Shown here piece by piece: positions 8,729 to 16,503 of a stretch of 64,000 nucleotides of DNA. The notes beneath the pieces are model-generated. The model was not told the DNA's origin, did no database searches, and worked only from the letters and a program-made list of their open reading frames with translations. Where the stretch lies: the NCBI GenBank assembly GCA_902168245.1, contig CABHPA010000053.1, forward strand, positions 62,001 through 126,000, read 5' to 3'. The translations under genes were made by a program, and so were the position numbers. The DNA is from Candidatus Melainabacteria bacterium. Its GTDB lineage: Bacteria > Cyanobacteriota > Vampirovibrionia > Vampirovibrionales > Vampirovibrionaceae. The stretch's first letter is position 1; each line of letters begins with the position of its first letter.

Positions 8729-9643
8729 TTACTTGTTTGCGTTATACCAGGTTTCAAATGCATTGCTTTTAAAGGTATCATCAGGTTCTGCGCCTGTCGC
8801 TTCACCCGCTACATCCAACTCATCCATCAGATCCTGATCACTTAACACCTTCAACGCAGCGGCTTGCATTTGCGGATCCTTGAATTTGCTGCCTTTGGCC
8901 TTGCCAGTCGCAATATCGATTAAATCTTGCTTGGTAAAGCCGTCCGCTGTTGTTCCGCTTAATCCGTTAATCGCATCCGCTTTGCCTTTGAGGAACTTGA
9001 CCGCACTTTGAGAATCATCGAAGCTTTCAAGATTGTCGATATCAAGATTGCTGTTTTCCCAATCCTGACCCAATATACTCTTCTTGAAGCCTTTCTCGGG
9101 CGTGCTGCCGCTCTTCAGGCAGAGCAAGTTATACAGGTCATCATTTTCCGAAACGGTCTTGGCTGCGGTCTTCACCTCTTCAGGCACATCGGCATTGCCG
9201 CTTGCGAATTTCTTCAGATCCTTTTTAGAGATTTTACCGTTCTTACCCTGAATCTGATCCGCATAGTCATTCAGAATGGAAAGCGCGCCGGAATTGCTGT
9301 TGGGGTCATCGGTAATCGTATCGTTACCGTGGCCGCCGTGTACAGTATCGTTGCCGTGGCCGCCATCAACCGTATCGTTACCGTGACCGCCAGTGGTCGT
9401 ATCTGGCCCATTTTGTTGTGGCGGAGTCGTCAGCACGGAGGTCAGCAGTCCCAGAATTGGCTGGAAAATAGCCATCATCATGGAACACATCTGGGAAGTG
9501 CTATCCCCGCCACCGGAAGGCGTTCCGCCGTAGCCGCCATACATGGGAGGCTGGCCGCCGCCATACATTTGACCGTAACCACCATACTGCCCATAACCAC
9601 CATAGGAGGGCGGCATATTATAGGAACCGGGAAATCCTACCAT
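8729..9643 (-). CDS. array protein: Gly/Tyr-rich head, hydrophobic helix, three RTX nonapeptides, EF-hand-like domain
   Basis: This is a 304-residue protein. Residues 1-48 are Gly/Tyr/Gln-rich (YGGYGQYGGYGQMYGGG). A hydrophobic helix (MMMAIFQPILGLLTSVL) lies at about 54-71. Three consecutive nonapeptides GGHGNDT(V/I)x at about 82-112 fit the RTX calcium-binding consensus GGxGxDxUx. The remaining 190 residues form the acidic EF-hand-like domain shared with the 6861 protein, with loops NGKISKKDLKKF and ADGFTKQDLIDI. RTX repeats are typical of proteins secreted by type I systems, which fold outside the cell on meeting calcium. Export of this one is inferred. No exporter gene is adjacent. RBS AAGGAG precedes the ATG. 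Confidence 0.82.
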   Translation of the reverse strand: MVGFPGSYNMPPSYGGYGQYGGYGQMYGGGQPPMYGGYGGTPSGGGDSTSQMCSMMMAIFQPILGLLTSVLTTPPQQNGPDTTTGGHGNDTVDGGHGNDTVHGGHGNDTITDDPNSNSGALSILNDYADQIQGKNGKISKKDLKKFASGNADVPEEVKTAAKTVSENDDLYNLLCLKSGSTPEKGFKKSILGQDWENSNLDIDNLESFDDSQSAVKFLKGKADAINGLSGTTADGFTKQDLIDIATGKAKGSKFKDPQMQAAALKVLSDQDLMDELDVAGEATGAEPDDTFKSNAFETWYNANK

Positions 9644-9962
9644 ATTCTCTTCTCCTTCTACCTACTACTGATTTCTCTTCTCTACAGACTGTTGTGATGT
9701 GGATGCCGGTTACTGCCTAATCAGTTTTTCTCTTCTCTTCCACTTGATGAATTGGCATCCAGTTAATTCAGAGGCGCCGACAGGACCGGAAGCAGGCTTC
9801 TAGACAATCGCTAGATTTTGCATTAGGTTCCTCGGTAGCCAAAGCTACAAAGAATAACTATCTACAATCTCTTCTCCTCTATTAGCCCTGCCGATTCAGA
9901 AACTTGAGCCTTTACCGGCGGATTACATAAACTCACTACCTAACCAAACAAGTCACAAATAA

Positions 9963-9991
9963 ATAAAAACAATTAACAGGGCAAGATTGCC
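9963..9991 (-). promoter_or_regulatory. GGCAAT-N14-TGTTTTTAT promoter box (exact consensus)
   Basis: The minus strand reads GGCAAT, 14 nt, then TGTTTTTAT, with the leader element TTAGGTAGTGAG at 9931-9942. The leader to the ATG at 9643 would be about 310 bases, the longest in the array. A second copy of the element (GTAGTAGGTAGAAGGAG) surrounds the ribosome-binding site. Nothing else is seen in 9644-10121. Confidence 0.85.
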
Positions 9992-10121
9992 TATATCAGA
10001 TTTCATCTTAATAAAAGTTAAACAATCAAATCTCAAAACAGCCTCCAAAATCAGCAAGAAACTGCCCTTCACAGCAATTTCACCCCTCTCGACTTGCCAG
10101 CCAGATACATTCCCTACAAGC

Positions 10122-10152
10122 AAAAAGCGGGAGCCAAAGGCTCCCGCTTTTT
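10122..10152 (-). terminator. terminator of the 10177-10629 gene
   Basis: A symmetric stem AAAAAGCGGGAGCC/GGCTCCCGCTTTTT with a three-base loop has T runs on both strands. It can stop transcription in either direction. Confidence 0.93.
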
Positions 10153-10176
10153 ATAAACGCCAGTTACAAGCCACCA

Positions 10177-10629
10177 CTAGCCCGTGGTTTGCAGGTTGTT
10201 CCCATTTCCTTTACTACCCATACCAAACAGCGCAAGCGGATTGGAAGCCCCACCGCCTCCACCACCGCCCATCATGGATAGCAGGCCACCCATGGAAGAA
10301 CCGCCTCCCATGCCGCCACCCATTAACATGGGCATCAGGCTGGACATATCACCGCCCATGCCGCCGCCGCCCATCATCATCATCATCATCGGCAACATGC
10401 TCATCATGCCGCCGGAGGGGTCGGACATACCACCGCCCCCGCCACCCATATCCATCATTTCCATCATCATCATGCACATCATCAGGGAGCTCATGTCATC
10501 ACCAGAGCCTCCCATGGTTTGCGACTTTACCGCAGCGCCATTTCCATTCCCATGCCCGCTGCTTGCGCTACTGCTGGAATTCTTCTGGACGCCGCCTTTA
10601 TAAGAATCCGACGAAACACTATTAATCAT
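10177..10629 (-). CDS. extreme Met/Gly-rich array protein
   Basis: This is a 150-residue protein of unknown function. Apart from a Ser/Lys/Asn-rich start, it is made almost wholly of Met and Gly with Ser and Pro. Runs such as MMMMMM and GGGGMGG derive from short trinucleotide runs. Some hydrophobic Met/Leu stretches (SLMPMLMGGG) could be membrane-active. I chose the ATG at 10629 because AGGAA lies before it. In-frame ATGs at 10641 and 10686 are possible. It has its own promoter box and terminator. Copper or silver binding by Met-rich proteins is one possible reading, but nothing nearby supports it. Confidence 0.68.
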   Translation of the reverse strand: MINSVSSDSYKGGVQKNSSSSASSGHGNGNGAAVKSQTMGGSGDDMSSLMMCMMMMEMMDMGGGGGGMSDPSGGMMSMLPMMMMMMGGGGMGGDMSSLMPMLMGGGMGGGSSMGGLLSMMGGGGGGGASNPLALFGMGSKGNGNNLQTTG

Positions 10630-10827
10630 ACCGTTCCTCATTCCTCTATTATTCAAAATGTTGGAGCATTCACTATTCCATACCATTCTTCTTAGTACTC
10701 ACGATCCGTCATCAGACCCATTCCGCAATTCAACCAGGCGATTAGCCTATTCCTGCGCTAAACCCAAGCCGTCTATTCGAGGTTTCCCAGACAGATCCAA
10801 CCATTGACTCAAACAGATCACATAAAA

Positions 10828-10856
10828 ATAAAAACATCAGCCCTCTAAAAATTGTC
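10828..10856 (-). promoter_or_regulatory. GGCAAT-N14-TGTTTTTAT-type promoter box
   Basis: The minus strand reads GACAAT, 14 nt, then TGTTTTTAT, about 200 bases before the ATG at 10629. The remaining sequence of 10630-10923 shows no other feature. Confidence 0.84.
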
Positions 10857-10923
10857 TATTTCTTAAGAAACAATACGCCATTTATCAAGCCATTCAGAAT
10901 TAAGCACCTTCTCAATACACATC

Positions 10924-10954
10924 AAAAAGCGAAGGCACAACACCTTCGCTTTTT
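10924..10954 (-). terminator. terminator of the 11035-11595 gene
   Basis: A stem AAAAAGCGAAGG/CCTTCGCTTTTT has a seven-base loop and T runs on both strands. It lies 80 bases after the stop codon. Confidence 0.92.
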
Positions 10955-11034
10955 CAGTTTGAAAATTTCAGCAATGCCTATAAAGTGCAAACCATTTCCC
11001 GTATTTTAATGGATTAAGCGTATGCCAGGCATTT

Positions 11035-11595
11035 CTAGACTCTGGCCTGCGGCGAATAAACCCCAACCGGCCACTGACCAAATGCCTGTGCGCCCAGTTG
11101 CTGGATAGACGGCACGTTATTGCCGCCGGACGATAGCCCCTGCAATCCCAACTGGCCGCCGCCAAACTGGGAGCCGCCGAACGGTATTTGTCCGCCGGCA
11201 TATAACTGCGGCTGTTGGCCCAGTAAAATTTGCTGCTGCCCCGGAATCCCGAACTGACCGCCACCAAACTGGGAGCCGCCAAACGGCATTTGCCCTCCAG
11301 CATACAACTGCGGCTGTTGGCCCAGCAAAATTTGCTGCTGCCCTGGCATCCCAAACTGGCCGCCACCCAGCAGCGGGTTCACTTGTCCGAACTGTTGCCC
11401 CGGCATCATCATTTGCGATTGCGGCATGAATTGTAAGCCTTGTCCATAACCCGGCATCAATCCGCCACCGCCCGTAAACGGCTGGGTAATCGTGTATTGG
11501 GTTGAAGTCGAATACTGGGTTTGCACCGTCGGCATAGGCCGCGGATAGCCGGGCATTCCCCCAAACCCGTATGGTGAACCTGGATAAAAGGACAT
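11035..11595 (-). CDS. Gly/Gln-rich array protein with duplicated 34-residue block
   Basis: This is a 186-residue protein of unknown function and the first gene of the array in transcription order. The N-terminus (TVQTQYSTSTQYTITQPFTGGG) resembles that of the 1234 protein. The middle has two near-identical 34-residue blocks containing GQQQILLGQQPQLYAGGQ. The C-terminus is a short non-repetitive stretch ending in FGQWPVGVYSPQARV. It has no signal peptide and no cysteine. GGGAG precedes the ATG. Low-complexity Gln/Gly/Tyr composition suggests an extended or self-associating protein, but function is unknown. Confidence 0.75.
   Translation of the reverse strand: MSFYPGSPYGFGGMPGYPRPMPTVQTQYSTSTQYTITQPFTGGGGLMPGYGQGLQFMPQSQMMMPGQQFGQVNPLLGGGQFGMPGQQQILLGQQPQLYAGGQMPFGGSQFGGGQFGIPGQQQILLGQQPQLYAGGQIPFGGSQFGGGQLGLQGLSSGGNNVPSIQQLGAQAFGQWPVGVYSPQARV
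11149..11352 (-). repeat. 102-bp tandem duplication inside the 11035 gene
   Basis: Two adjacent copies of a 102-bp unit (equivalent positions 11162 and 11264) encode the same 34 residues with few changes. This suggests a recent duplication. Confidence 0.85.
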
Positions 11596-11831
11596 AATCA
11601 GTTACTCCCTATCATTCTCAACTTCCACATAAAAAACTGCGATTCGTCACTCAAAAAATTCATCTTGCAACGCAAGCGTGTTGACCGGCGCAGGTGTTCA
11701 GGGAAACTGAAACCATCAGCATTCCCACCCACAAGGGCGGACACCGCAACCGGAAAAATTCCCGCGTTAAAACAAACTTTCCACTCACTACCTACTACGC
11801 AACTTGCGATTTAATACAAGTTGCTACCAGT

Positions 11832-11860
11832 ATAAAAACCTGGCGCAATCCAAAATTGCC
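11832..11860 (-). promoter_or_regulatory. GGCAAT-N14-TGTTTTTAT-type promoter box
   Basis: The minus strand reads GGCAAT, 14 nt, then GGTTTTTAT. The leader element GTAGTAGGTAGTGAGTGG lies at 11782-11799. The start codon at 11595 is about 235 bases away. Nothing else is seen in 11596-11906. Confidence 0.83.
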
Positions 11861-11906
11861 CCAATTTTCCAAAAACGCTCAAGACATTCTTTCCAGCGCA
11901 GATCAA

Positions 11907-13862
11907 TTAGCCCGCATTCACCGGCAAACTGGGGCGATGGAAAAAGTGGTTCAATTCACTTTTAGAAATCGTGTGCGCAATCGGTCGTCCATGCGGGCAA
12001 GTCCAAGGCAAGCGGCAACTAAGCCAACGCTCTACTACGGCGTTCATCTCCGGCACTGTCAGGCTGTCTCCCGCCCGAACGGCCGTGTGACATGCCAGCG
12101 TGGCAATCAAATGATCCAAATCCAGTTTCATCTCGCCCGTTTCTTCCAACTGAGCCAGCAGGTTCTCAAACAATCCGCCGGATTCAAACACCTTGTCCCG
12201 CCCCTCGTACACCAGCGGATAGCCGGTTAATTGCGCCGTGTGGGAATCTTCCGGCAGCGTATACAAAAAGCCAAGCCTGGCAAATTCTTCCTGATGCCGG
12301 GCCAGTAAATCCCGTTGCACCGGGCTAACCGTTACCGGATGCGCCGTCACCAGTCGTTGAATAGCCGGGGTTTCCGCCGTGAGGTTTTGGGTCAGCAATT
12401 CAAAAAACGCCCGCTCGCTGGCAATGTGCTGATCCACCACCATCAGCCCTTGCACGGTTTCCAGCAGAATATAGGTATTGAACAACTGCCCAATCACCTT
12501 AAAGCGGCTGACACTTTCATCGGAACAAGTCACAGCCCCCTCAGGAGAATGGGATTCCACTTGCGGCTGATAAAACTGGATCGCCGCTTGCACCGGCTGC
12601 GGATCGCTACCGACAAAACGCCTGCCCACCGAGCCGACACCAGAAGATCCGCCCGATGAAAAACCCGGCGAGCGTCCCTGAAAAAAACCGGCGGCCAGTG
12701 CAGCCGATACATTCCTGAACCCGGAACCCGCAGCCTCAGCGTGTTGCTGGGAAACGGAATCCCGCAACGGATTCCAGTCAGCAATGCCCATCGTTGCAGC
12801 CGGTAATTCCTCCGCCTGATCAACTGGCGTAAACGAAATTCCCTGGGCGGATAAAGAATTAAGGATGCCGCTACGAACAAAGCTGAAAATGGCGCTCGCT
12901 GCGGAATAACGCACTTCCCGCTTGGCAGGATGCACGTTTACATCCACTTCGTTCGGCGGCAGGTTCACAAAAAACACGCAAAGCGGGTATTTTCCATGCG
13001 GCAAAAGCGATTCATACGCCGCCTCAATCGATTTTTGCAGGATTGGGCAACGCACATGCCGCCCGTTGACATAAGTCACCATCCAGCGTTTGCTGCTTTT
13101 CATCACTCCCGGCTCAGAGGCGAAACCCGCCAGCCGAAGGCCCATATCCGCATCCTCGGCAGTGACCGGAATCAGGCGAATATTTTCTTTCCGCAAACCA
13201 AACACTTCATCCAGCGTCCGTTTTAATTCCCCCGTGCCGGATGTTTGCAGCACATTTTTTTCATTCAGCGTCAGCGAAAACCGCACCTCCGGGTGCGAGA
13301 GCGCCAGGTATTGCACCGCTTCCTCAATGTGCCCCATCTCGGTCTGGGCGCGCTTTAAAAACTTCAGTCGGGCGGGCGTGTTGTAGAAGAGATCCTGAAT
13401 CTCCATAATGGTGCCTGGCGCGCAACCGGCCTCGCTAAGGGTAGGCTCGCCCTGATCATCCAAGGTTACTCTCGTTCCCACAGCAGCATCCGCCGTGCGG
13501 GTCAGGCAAGTCAAACGAGAAATGGAGCCGATGCTGGCCAGCGCCTCCCCTCGAAAGCCCAGGGTGGCGATGCGATCCAAATCCTCAGCATCCCGAATTT
13601 TACTGGTGGCATGGTTGTAAAACGCCATGGCCGCATCCTGCGGGTGCATGCCGCTGCCGTTATCCGCCACGCGAATGTTACGACCGGCGGCGCTGGCCAT
13701 AATATCGATGCGGGTAGCCCCGGCATCCAGCGCGTTTTCCACCAGCTCCTTCACCACGGAGGCGGGCCGCTCCACCACTTCCCCGGCGGCAATCCGGTTG
13801 ATCAGGTGCGGGGGTAAAAGTCGGATTTTTCCGGTGGTTTGTCCGGCAAGTGTTTCGCCCAT
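11907..13862 (-). CDS. mutL: DNA mismatch repair protein MutL (endonuclease type)
   Basis: MutL is the GHKL ATPase that links mismatch recognition by MutS to strand incision. At 651 residues the length fits the family. The N-terminal ATPase motifs are clear: RIAAGEVVERPASVVKELVE, then DNGSGM, then TLGFRGEALASI. A variable linker follows from about 330 to 440. The C-terminal domain keeps the metal-binding endonuclease motif DQHIASERAFFE (about 474-486), with ACHTAVRAGD and CPHGRP near 592 and 624. It should therefore nick DNA itself, as in bacteria without MutH. GGAGAGG precedes the ATG. Confidence 0.97.
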   Translation of the reverse strand: MGETLAGQTTGKIRLLPPHLINRIAAGEVVERPASVVKELVENALDAGATRIDIMASAAGRNIRVADNGSGMHPQDAAMAFYNHATSKIRDAEDLDRIATLGFRGEALASIGSISRLTCLTRTADAAVGTRVTLDDQGEPTLSEAGCAPGTIMEIQDLFYNTPARLKFLKRAQTEMGHIEEAVQYLALSHPEVRFSLTLNEKNVLQTSGTGELKRTLDEVFGLRKENIRLIPVTAEDADMGLRLAGFASEPGVMKSSKRWMVTYVNGRHVRCPILQKSIEAAYESLLPHGKYPLCVFFVNLPPNEVDVNVHPAKREVRYSAASAIFSFVRSGILNSLSAQGISFTPVDQAEELPAATMGIADWNPLRDSVSQQHAEAAGSGFRNVSAALAAGFFQGRSPGFSSGGSSGVGSVGRRFVGSDPQPVQAAIQFYQPQVESHSPEGAVTCSDESVSRFKVIGQLFNTYILLETVQGLMVVDQHIASERAFFELLTQNLTAETPAIQRLVTAHPVTVSPVQRDLLARHQEEFARLGFLYTLPEDSHTAQLTGYPLVYEGRDKVFESGGLFENLLAQLEETGEMKLDLDHLIATLACHTAVRAGDSLTVPEMNAVVERWLSCRLPWTCPHGRPIAHTISKSELNHFFHRPSLPVNAG

Positions 13863-14011
13863 GTGCTGCCTCTCCGTGTGTCTGTTTGCATGCTGCTGGC
13901 CTCAATTATACAGACCTCATTTGCCCCATTCAGGTTCCTTTGAGGGGAATGTTACATTTGGCGTCCGCATGTCCATCGCAATCGCTTTACGCTTGCTTGC
14001 GGAAAAGCAGC

Positions 14012-14039
14012 TTGCGGCGGTTTTGCTTTGTGGTATTAT
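14012..14039 (+). promoter_or_regulatory. sigma70-like promoter candidate for the 14116 gene
   Basis: TTGCGG and TATTAT are separated by 16 bases, ending 76 bases before the ATG at 14116. No copy of the array promoter box is present here. Confidence 0.45.
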
Positions 14040-14115
14040 CCGTGGCGCAAGCGCTATTATTTAAAAATTCAAGTTTTAGGGGATTTTTTTAGTCAATTTC
14101 GAGGGGAAAAATTGA

Positions 14116-14667
14116 ATGCTGCCCAAAATCCAGTTTGGCGGAATTTTCCGCCTGACGGCAACGCCGATACGTAGCCATGATCAAAAAAGCCTGCAACAAT
14201 TGCATATGGTGGACGATACCGTGGTAACTTACGGTTACGGAATTTTAAACAACCTGGGCATGTTGCAAGGCGCCCGGAATTTTATGTTTAACGATGCGTT
14301 GATGCTGGTCAAAAACGATCCGGGCCAACCCGATTTGGATAATCTGGAATCTCAATTACAAAAAACTGGTGCCAACAAGGCAAAGGTTACTCAGGATTTT
14401 TTCAGCAAAGCGGAACAGGAAAAACGGATTGAAAAACTGGAACTTTGCTATACCATCCTGCGGCAGCCGGAACAACCGACATTTCGTCCGGAGGACGTAC
14501 GCACAAACCGGCACAAGCCTTTTTCCGCATGCGCTTTACAACCTAACCGCAAGCGGCTCGGCAAATACCTGGGATTGGATGAGGAGGGAATGGAAAACAG
14601 GCTGGTGATCCGCAGGCTGAAAAGAACCCACCCAAAATCGGGCTGTAGCATAGACATTATGATTTAA
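14116..14667 (+). CDS. hypothetical protein with N-terminal QFGG motif
   Basis: I do not recognise this 183-residue protein. It begins MLPKIQFGGIFRLTATPIRS, has a mixed middle, a charged helical segment near residues 90-110 (AKVTQDFFSKAEQEKRIEKL), and a basic C-terminus. There is no signal peptide or membrane helix. The short N-terminal x-F-G-G motif resembles the FAGKG motif of the 56542 and 62104 proteins, though more weakly. GAGGGG lies ten bases before the ATG. It is convergent with the dnaJ-type gene, only ten bases away. Confidence 0.65.
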   Translation: MLPKIQFGGIFRLTATPIRSHDQKSLQQLHMVDDTVVTYGYGILNNLGMLQGARNFMFNDALMLVKNDPGQPDLDNLESQLQKTGANKAKVTQDFFSKAEQEKRIEKLELCYTILRQPEQPTFRPEDVRTNRHKPFSACALQPNRKRLGKYLGLDEEGMENRLVIRRLKRTHPKSGCSIDIMI

Positions 14668-14677
14668 GCCAAAACCG

Positions 14678-15664
14678 TTAAACCGGCCGGTGATGATGCT
14701 GGTAATACAGGGTCTGTAATTCCTGGTACAGTTCTTTTTCCCGCTCGGTGGCATGCTCCGGCACAATCGCTTTCGGGCGCACCAGCAAATCCCCGGCGGG
14801 TTGGTTGTCCTTACCCGGCAAGCCCTGGCCTTTTAAGCGCATCAGGCGGCCCGGTTGCGTTCCCGCCGGAAGCTTCATGCTGAGTTCCCCTTGCAGGGTC
14901 GGCACCTTGATTTCGCCGCCCAGCACCAGGTCGGGAACCGGCACGGGCGCCTCGTACACCAGGGTATCTTCTTCCAGCTTGAACTTGGGATGCTTGCGGT
15001 AACGCGCCACCAGCAACAAGTCGCCCCGACCGCCATGGCCCTGATGCCCTTCGCCCGCCAGGCGAATTTTAGCGCCGGGCTTTACACCCTTGGGAATGCT
15101 GACGGTCAACCGCTTGCCGGACGGTGTCACAATCTCTTTGCGAACGCCAGTGGCCACTTCTTCCAGGTCGAGGTATAAATCTTCCTCAACGCTCAATTGC
15201 TCCGGCGTTTGGGCCTGCCTGCGGGAGCCGCCCCGCTGGCCCCTTCCGCCCTGTTGTTGCCGCGCTGCGCCGAATAAATCCTCAAAACCGGCTCCGCCGC
15301 CAGGGAAGCCCTGCTGTCCGGCAAAACCGCCACCACCGGCCCCAAACAGGATATCGAAAAAGCTGGAGAATCCACCCGCGCCCATATCGCCAAAATTCAC
15401 ATTCTGGTAGCCTTCAAAGCCACCGGGATTAAAATTTTGACCTTGTCGCCAATTGGAACCCAGACTATCGTAGAGCTTGCGTTTTTCAGGATCTTTCAGC
15501 GCCTCGTAGGCTTCGTTAATATCCTTGAATTTTTCCGCCGCGCTGGGGTTGATGTCCGGGTGGTATTCCCGCGCCAGCTTGCGGTAGGCGCTACGAATCT
15601 CCTTCTCCGTGGCGTTTCGGCTCACGCCCAGAATGTTATAGTAGTCCTTGTATTCAACACCCAT
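14678..15664 (-). CDS. cbpA: DnaJ-family co-chaperone, CbpA type (no zinc finger)
   Basis: This is an Hsp70 co-chaperone. The J domain (residues 5-70) carries the HPD tripeptide in [10 protein letters not shown] Gly/Phe/Gln-rich region (about 75-170) with several GAGGGG runs follows, then the two beta-barrel client-binding domains (about 175-315), including [17 protein letters not shown] and [18 protein letters not shown]. The CxxCxGxG zinc-finger repeats of full DnaJ are absent, and the 328-residue length fits the CbpA/DnaJ-class B group. No grpE or dnaK is nearby. Confidence 0.92.
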   Translation of the reverse strand: MGVEYKDYYNILGVSRNATEKEIRSAYRKLAREYHPDINPSAAEKFKDINEAYEALKDPEKRKLYDSLGSNWRQGQNFNPGGFEGYQNVNFGDMGAGGFSSFFDILFGAGGGGFAGQQGFPGGGAGFEDLFGAARQQQGGRGQRGGSRRQAQTPEQLSVEEDLYLDLEEVATGVRKEIVTPSGKRLTVSIPKGVKPGAKIRLAGEGHQGHGGRGDLLLVARYRKHPKFKLEEDTLVYEAPVPVPDLVLGGEIKVPTLQGELSMKLPAGTQPGRLMRLKGQGLPGKDNQPAGDLLVRPKAIVPEHATEREKELYQELQTLYYQHHHRPV

Positions 15665-15751
15665 ACGATTGGTCCGGTTCTCTACGGCAACATGACATAG
15701 CCCATTATAGAACCCGCAAGCGCGCCCGCCTCATTTATTAAGGATGTATTA

Positions 15752-16285
15752 ATGATTCTGCCTTCTCCATTGCGGAGCATCCAGTGGCAAAGCCCGGACG
15801 GGCTGATGGAAGCCGGGCTTTGCCATATGAAAAATTATCCGTTTTATTACGCCAGCCTGGGCAATCGGCCAATCCTTTTAACCGATATACAAGCCCTCAT
15901 CCGCTTTTTGGAAAACACTTTGGAAACAGCCCAGCCCCGTCCGCTCCTGCTGCTATCTTGTTGTCCCGGTTTCGCGGCGTTGCCGGAAGAAGAGGGGCAA
16001 GGGCTAGTGGCATATGCGGGGCAATACCGGGCGCTTCAGCAATGCTACAAACAAACCGGCAGGCAGATACTGTCCTACATTCACCAAATCGCGGTCGGCG
16101 GCACATATTTAATGCACGGGTTATCCGCCACCCGCAAGGCCGCCGACCCTCAGACCGTTCTTTACGACACAATTCCTTCCCGCCCGCCCGTGGCGCTTTC
16201 AGATGCGATAAACCGTGGCCTGGTGGACAAAACAGTGTCGCAAGGCAATTTAATGGACTGGCTGGAAACCCAGCTATCATTGTAA
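15752..16285 (+). CDS. hypothetical protein, possibly crotonase/carboxyltransferase-like
   Basis: This is a 177-residue soluble protein. The segment ILSYIHQIAVGGTYLMHGLSATRKAA loosely recalls the Gly-rich helix start of the malonate decarboxylase gamma subunit and related carboxyltransferase folds. The LLLLSCCPGFAALPEEEG stretch would fit a preceding strand. The match is weak, and no partner genes for malonate metabolism lie nearby, so I do not assign a function. AAGGA before the ATG supports the start. Confidence 0.65.
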   Translation: MILPSPLRSIQWQSPDGLMEAGLCHMKNYPFYYASLGNRPILLTDIQALIRFLENTLETAQPRPLLLLSCCPGFAALPEEEGQGLVAYAGQYRALQQCYKQTGRQILSYIHQIAVGGTYLMHGLSATRKAADPQTVLYDTIPSRPPVALSDAINRGLVDKTVSQGNLMDWLETQLSL

Positions 16286-16377
16286 AGCACGGCGGGCAGC
16301 CAAGGAAGCCCAGCCATAAGCGGACAGGGCATGCGCCAACTTGAATCGTCATGCCGTAAAAAAGACGTTGCAAAGGT

Positions 16378-16406
16378 TTGTTCAAACCTCAGGTTCCTTA
16401 TACAAT
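16378..16406 (+). promoter_or_regulatory. sigma70-like promoter of the cyclophilin gene
   Basis: TTGTTC, 17 bases, then TACAAT. It is located about 98 bases upstream of the ATG at 16504. The small inverted repeat GGTTTGTTCAAACC overlaps the -35 element and could bind a regulator. Confidence 0.55.
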
Positions 16407-16503
16407 AGAAGGCAATCTGACCAAGACATCTGTAGCAGTCGGGTGGTTTTCAAATTCTCAAGACTTGCAAACCAAGTAGCACGAGTTCACTGGAGAAAAG
16501 GCA

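Noticed and set aside
2806-11860. Interpreting the array boxes as sigma54 promoters because of GGCA and TTGCC sequences
   Set aside because: The invariant GG-N10-GC spacing of -24/-12 promoters is absent. The fixed 14-nt gap and T-rich downstream half do not fit.
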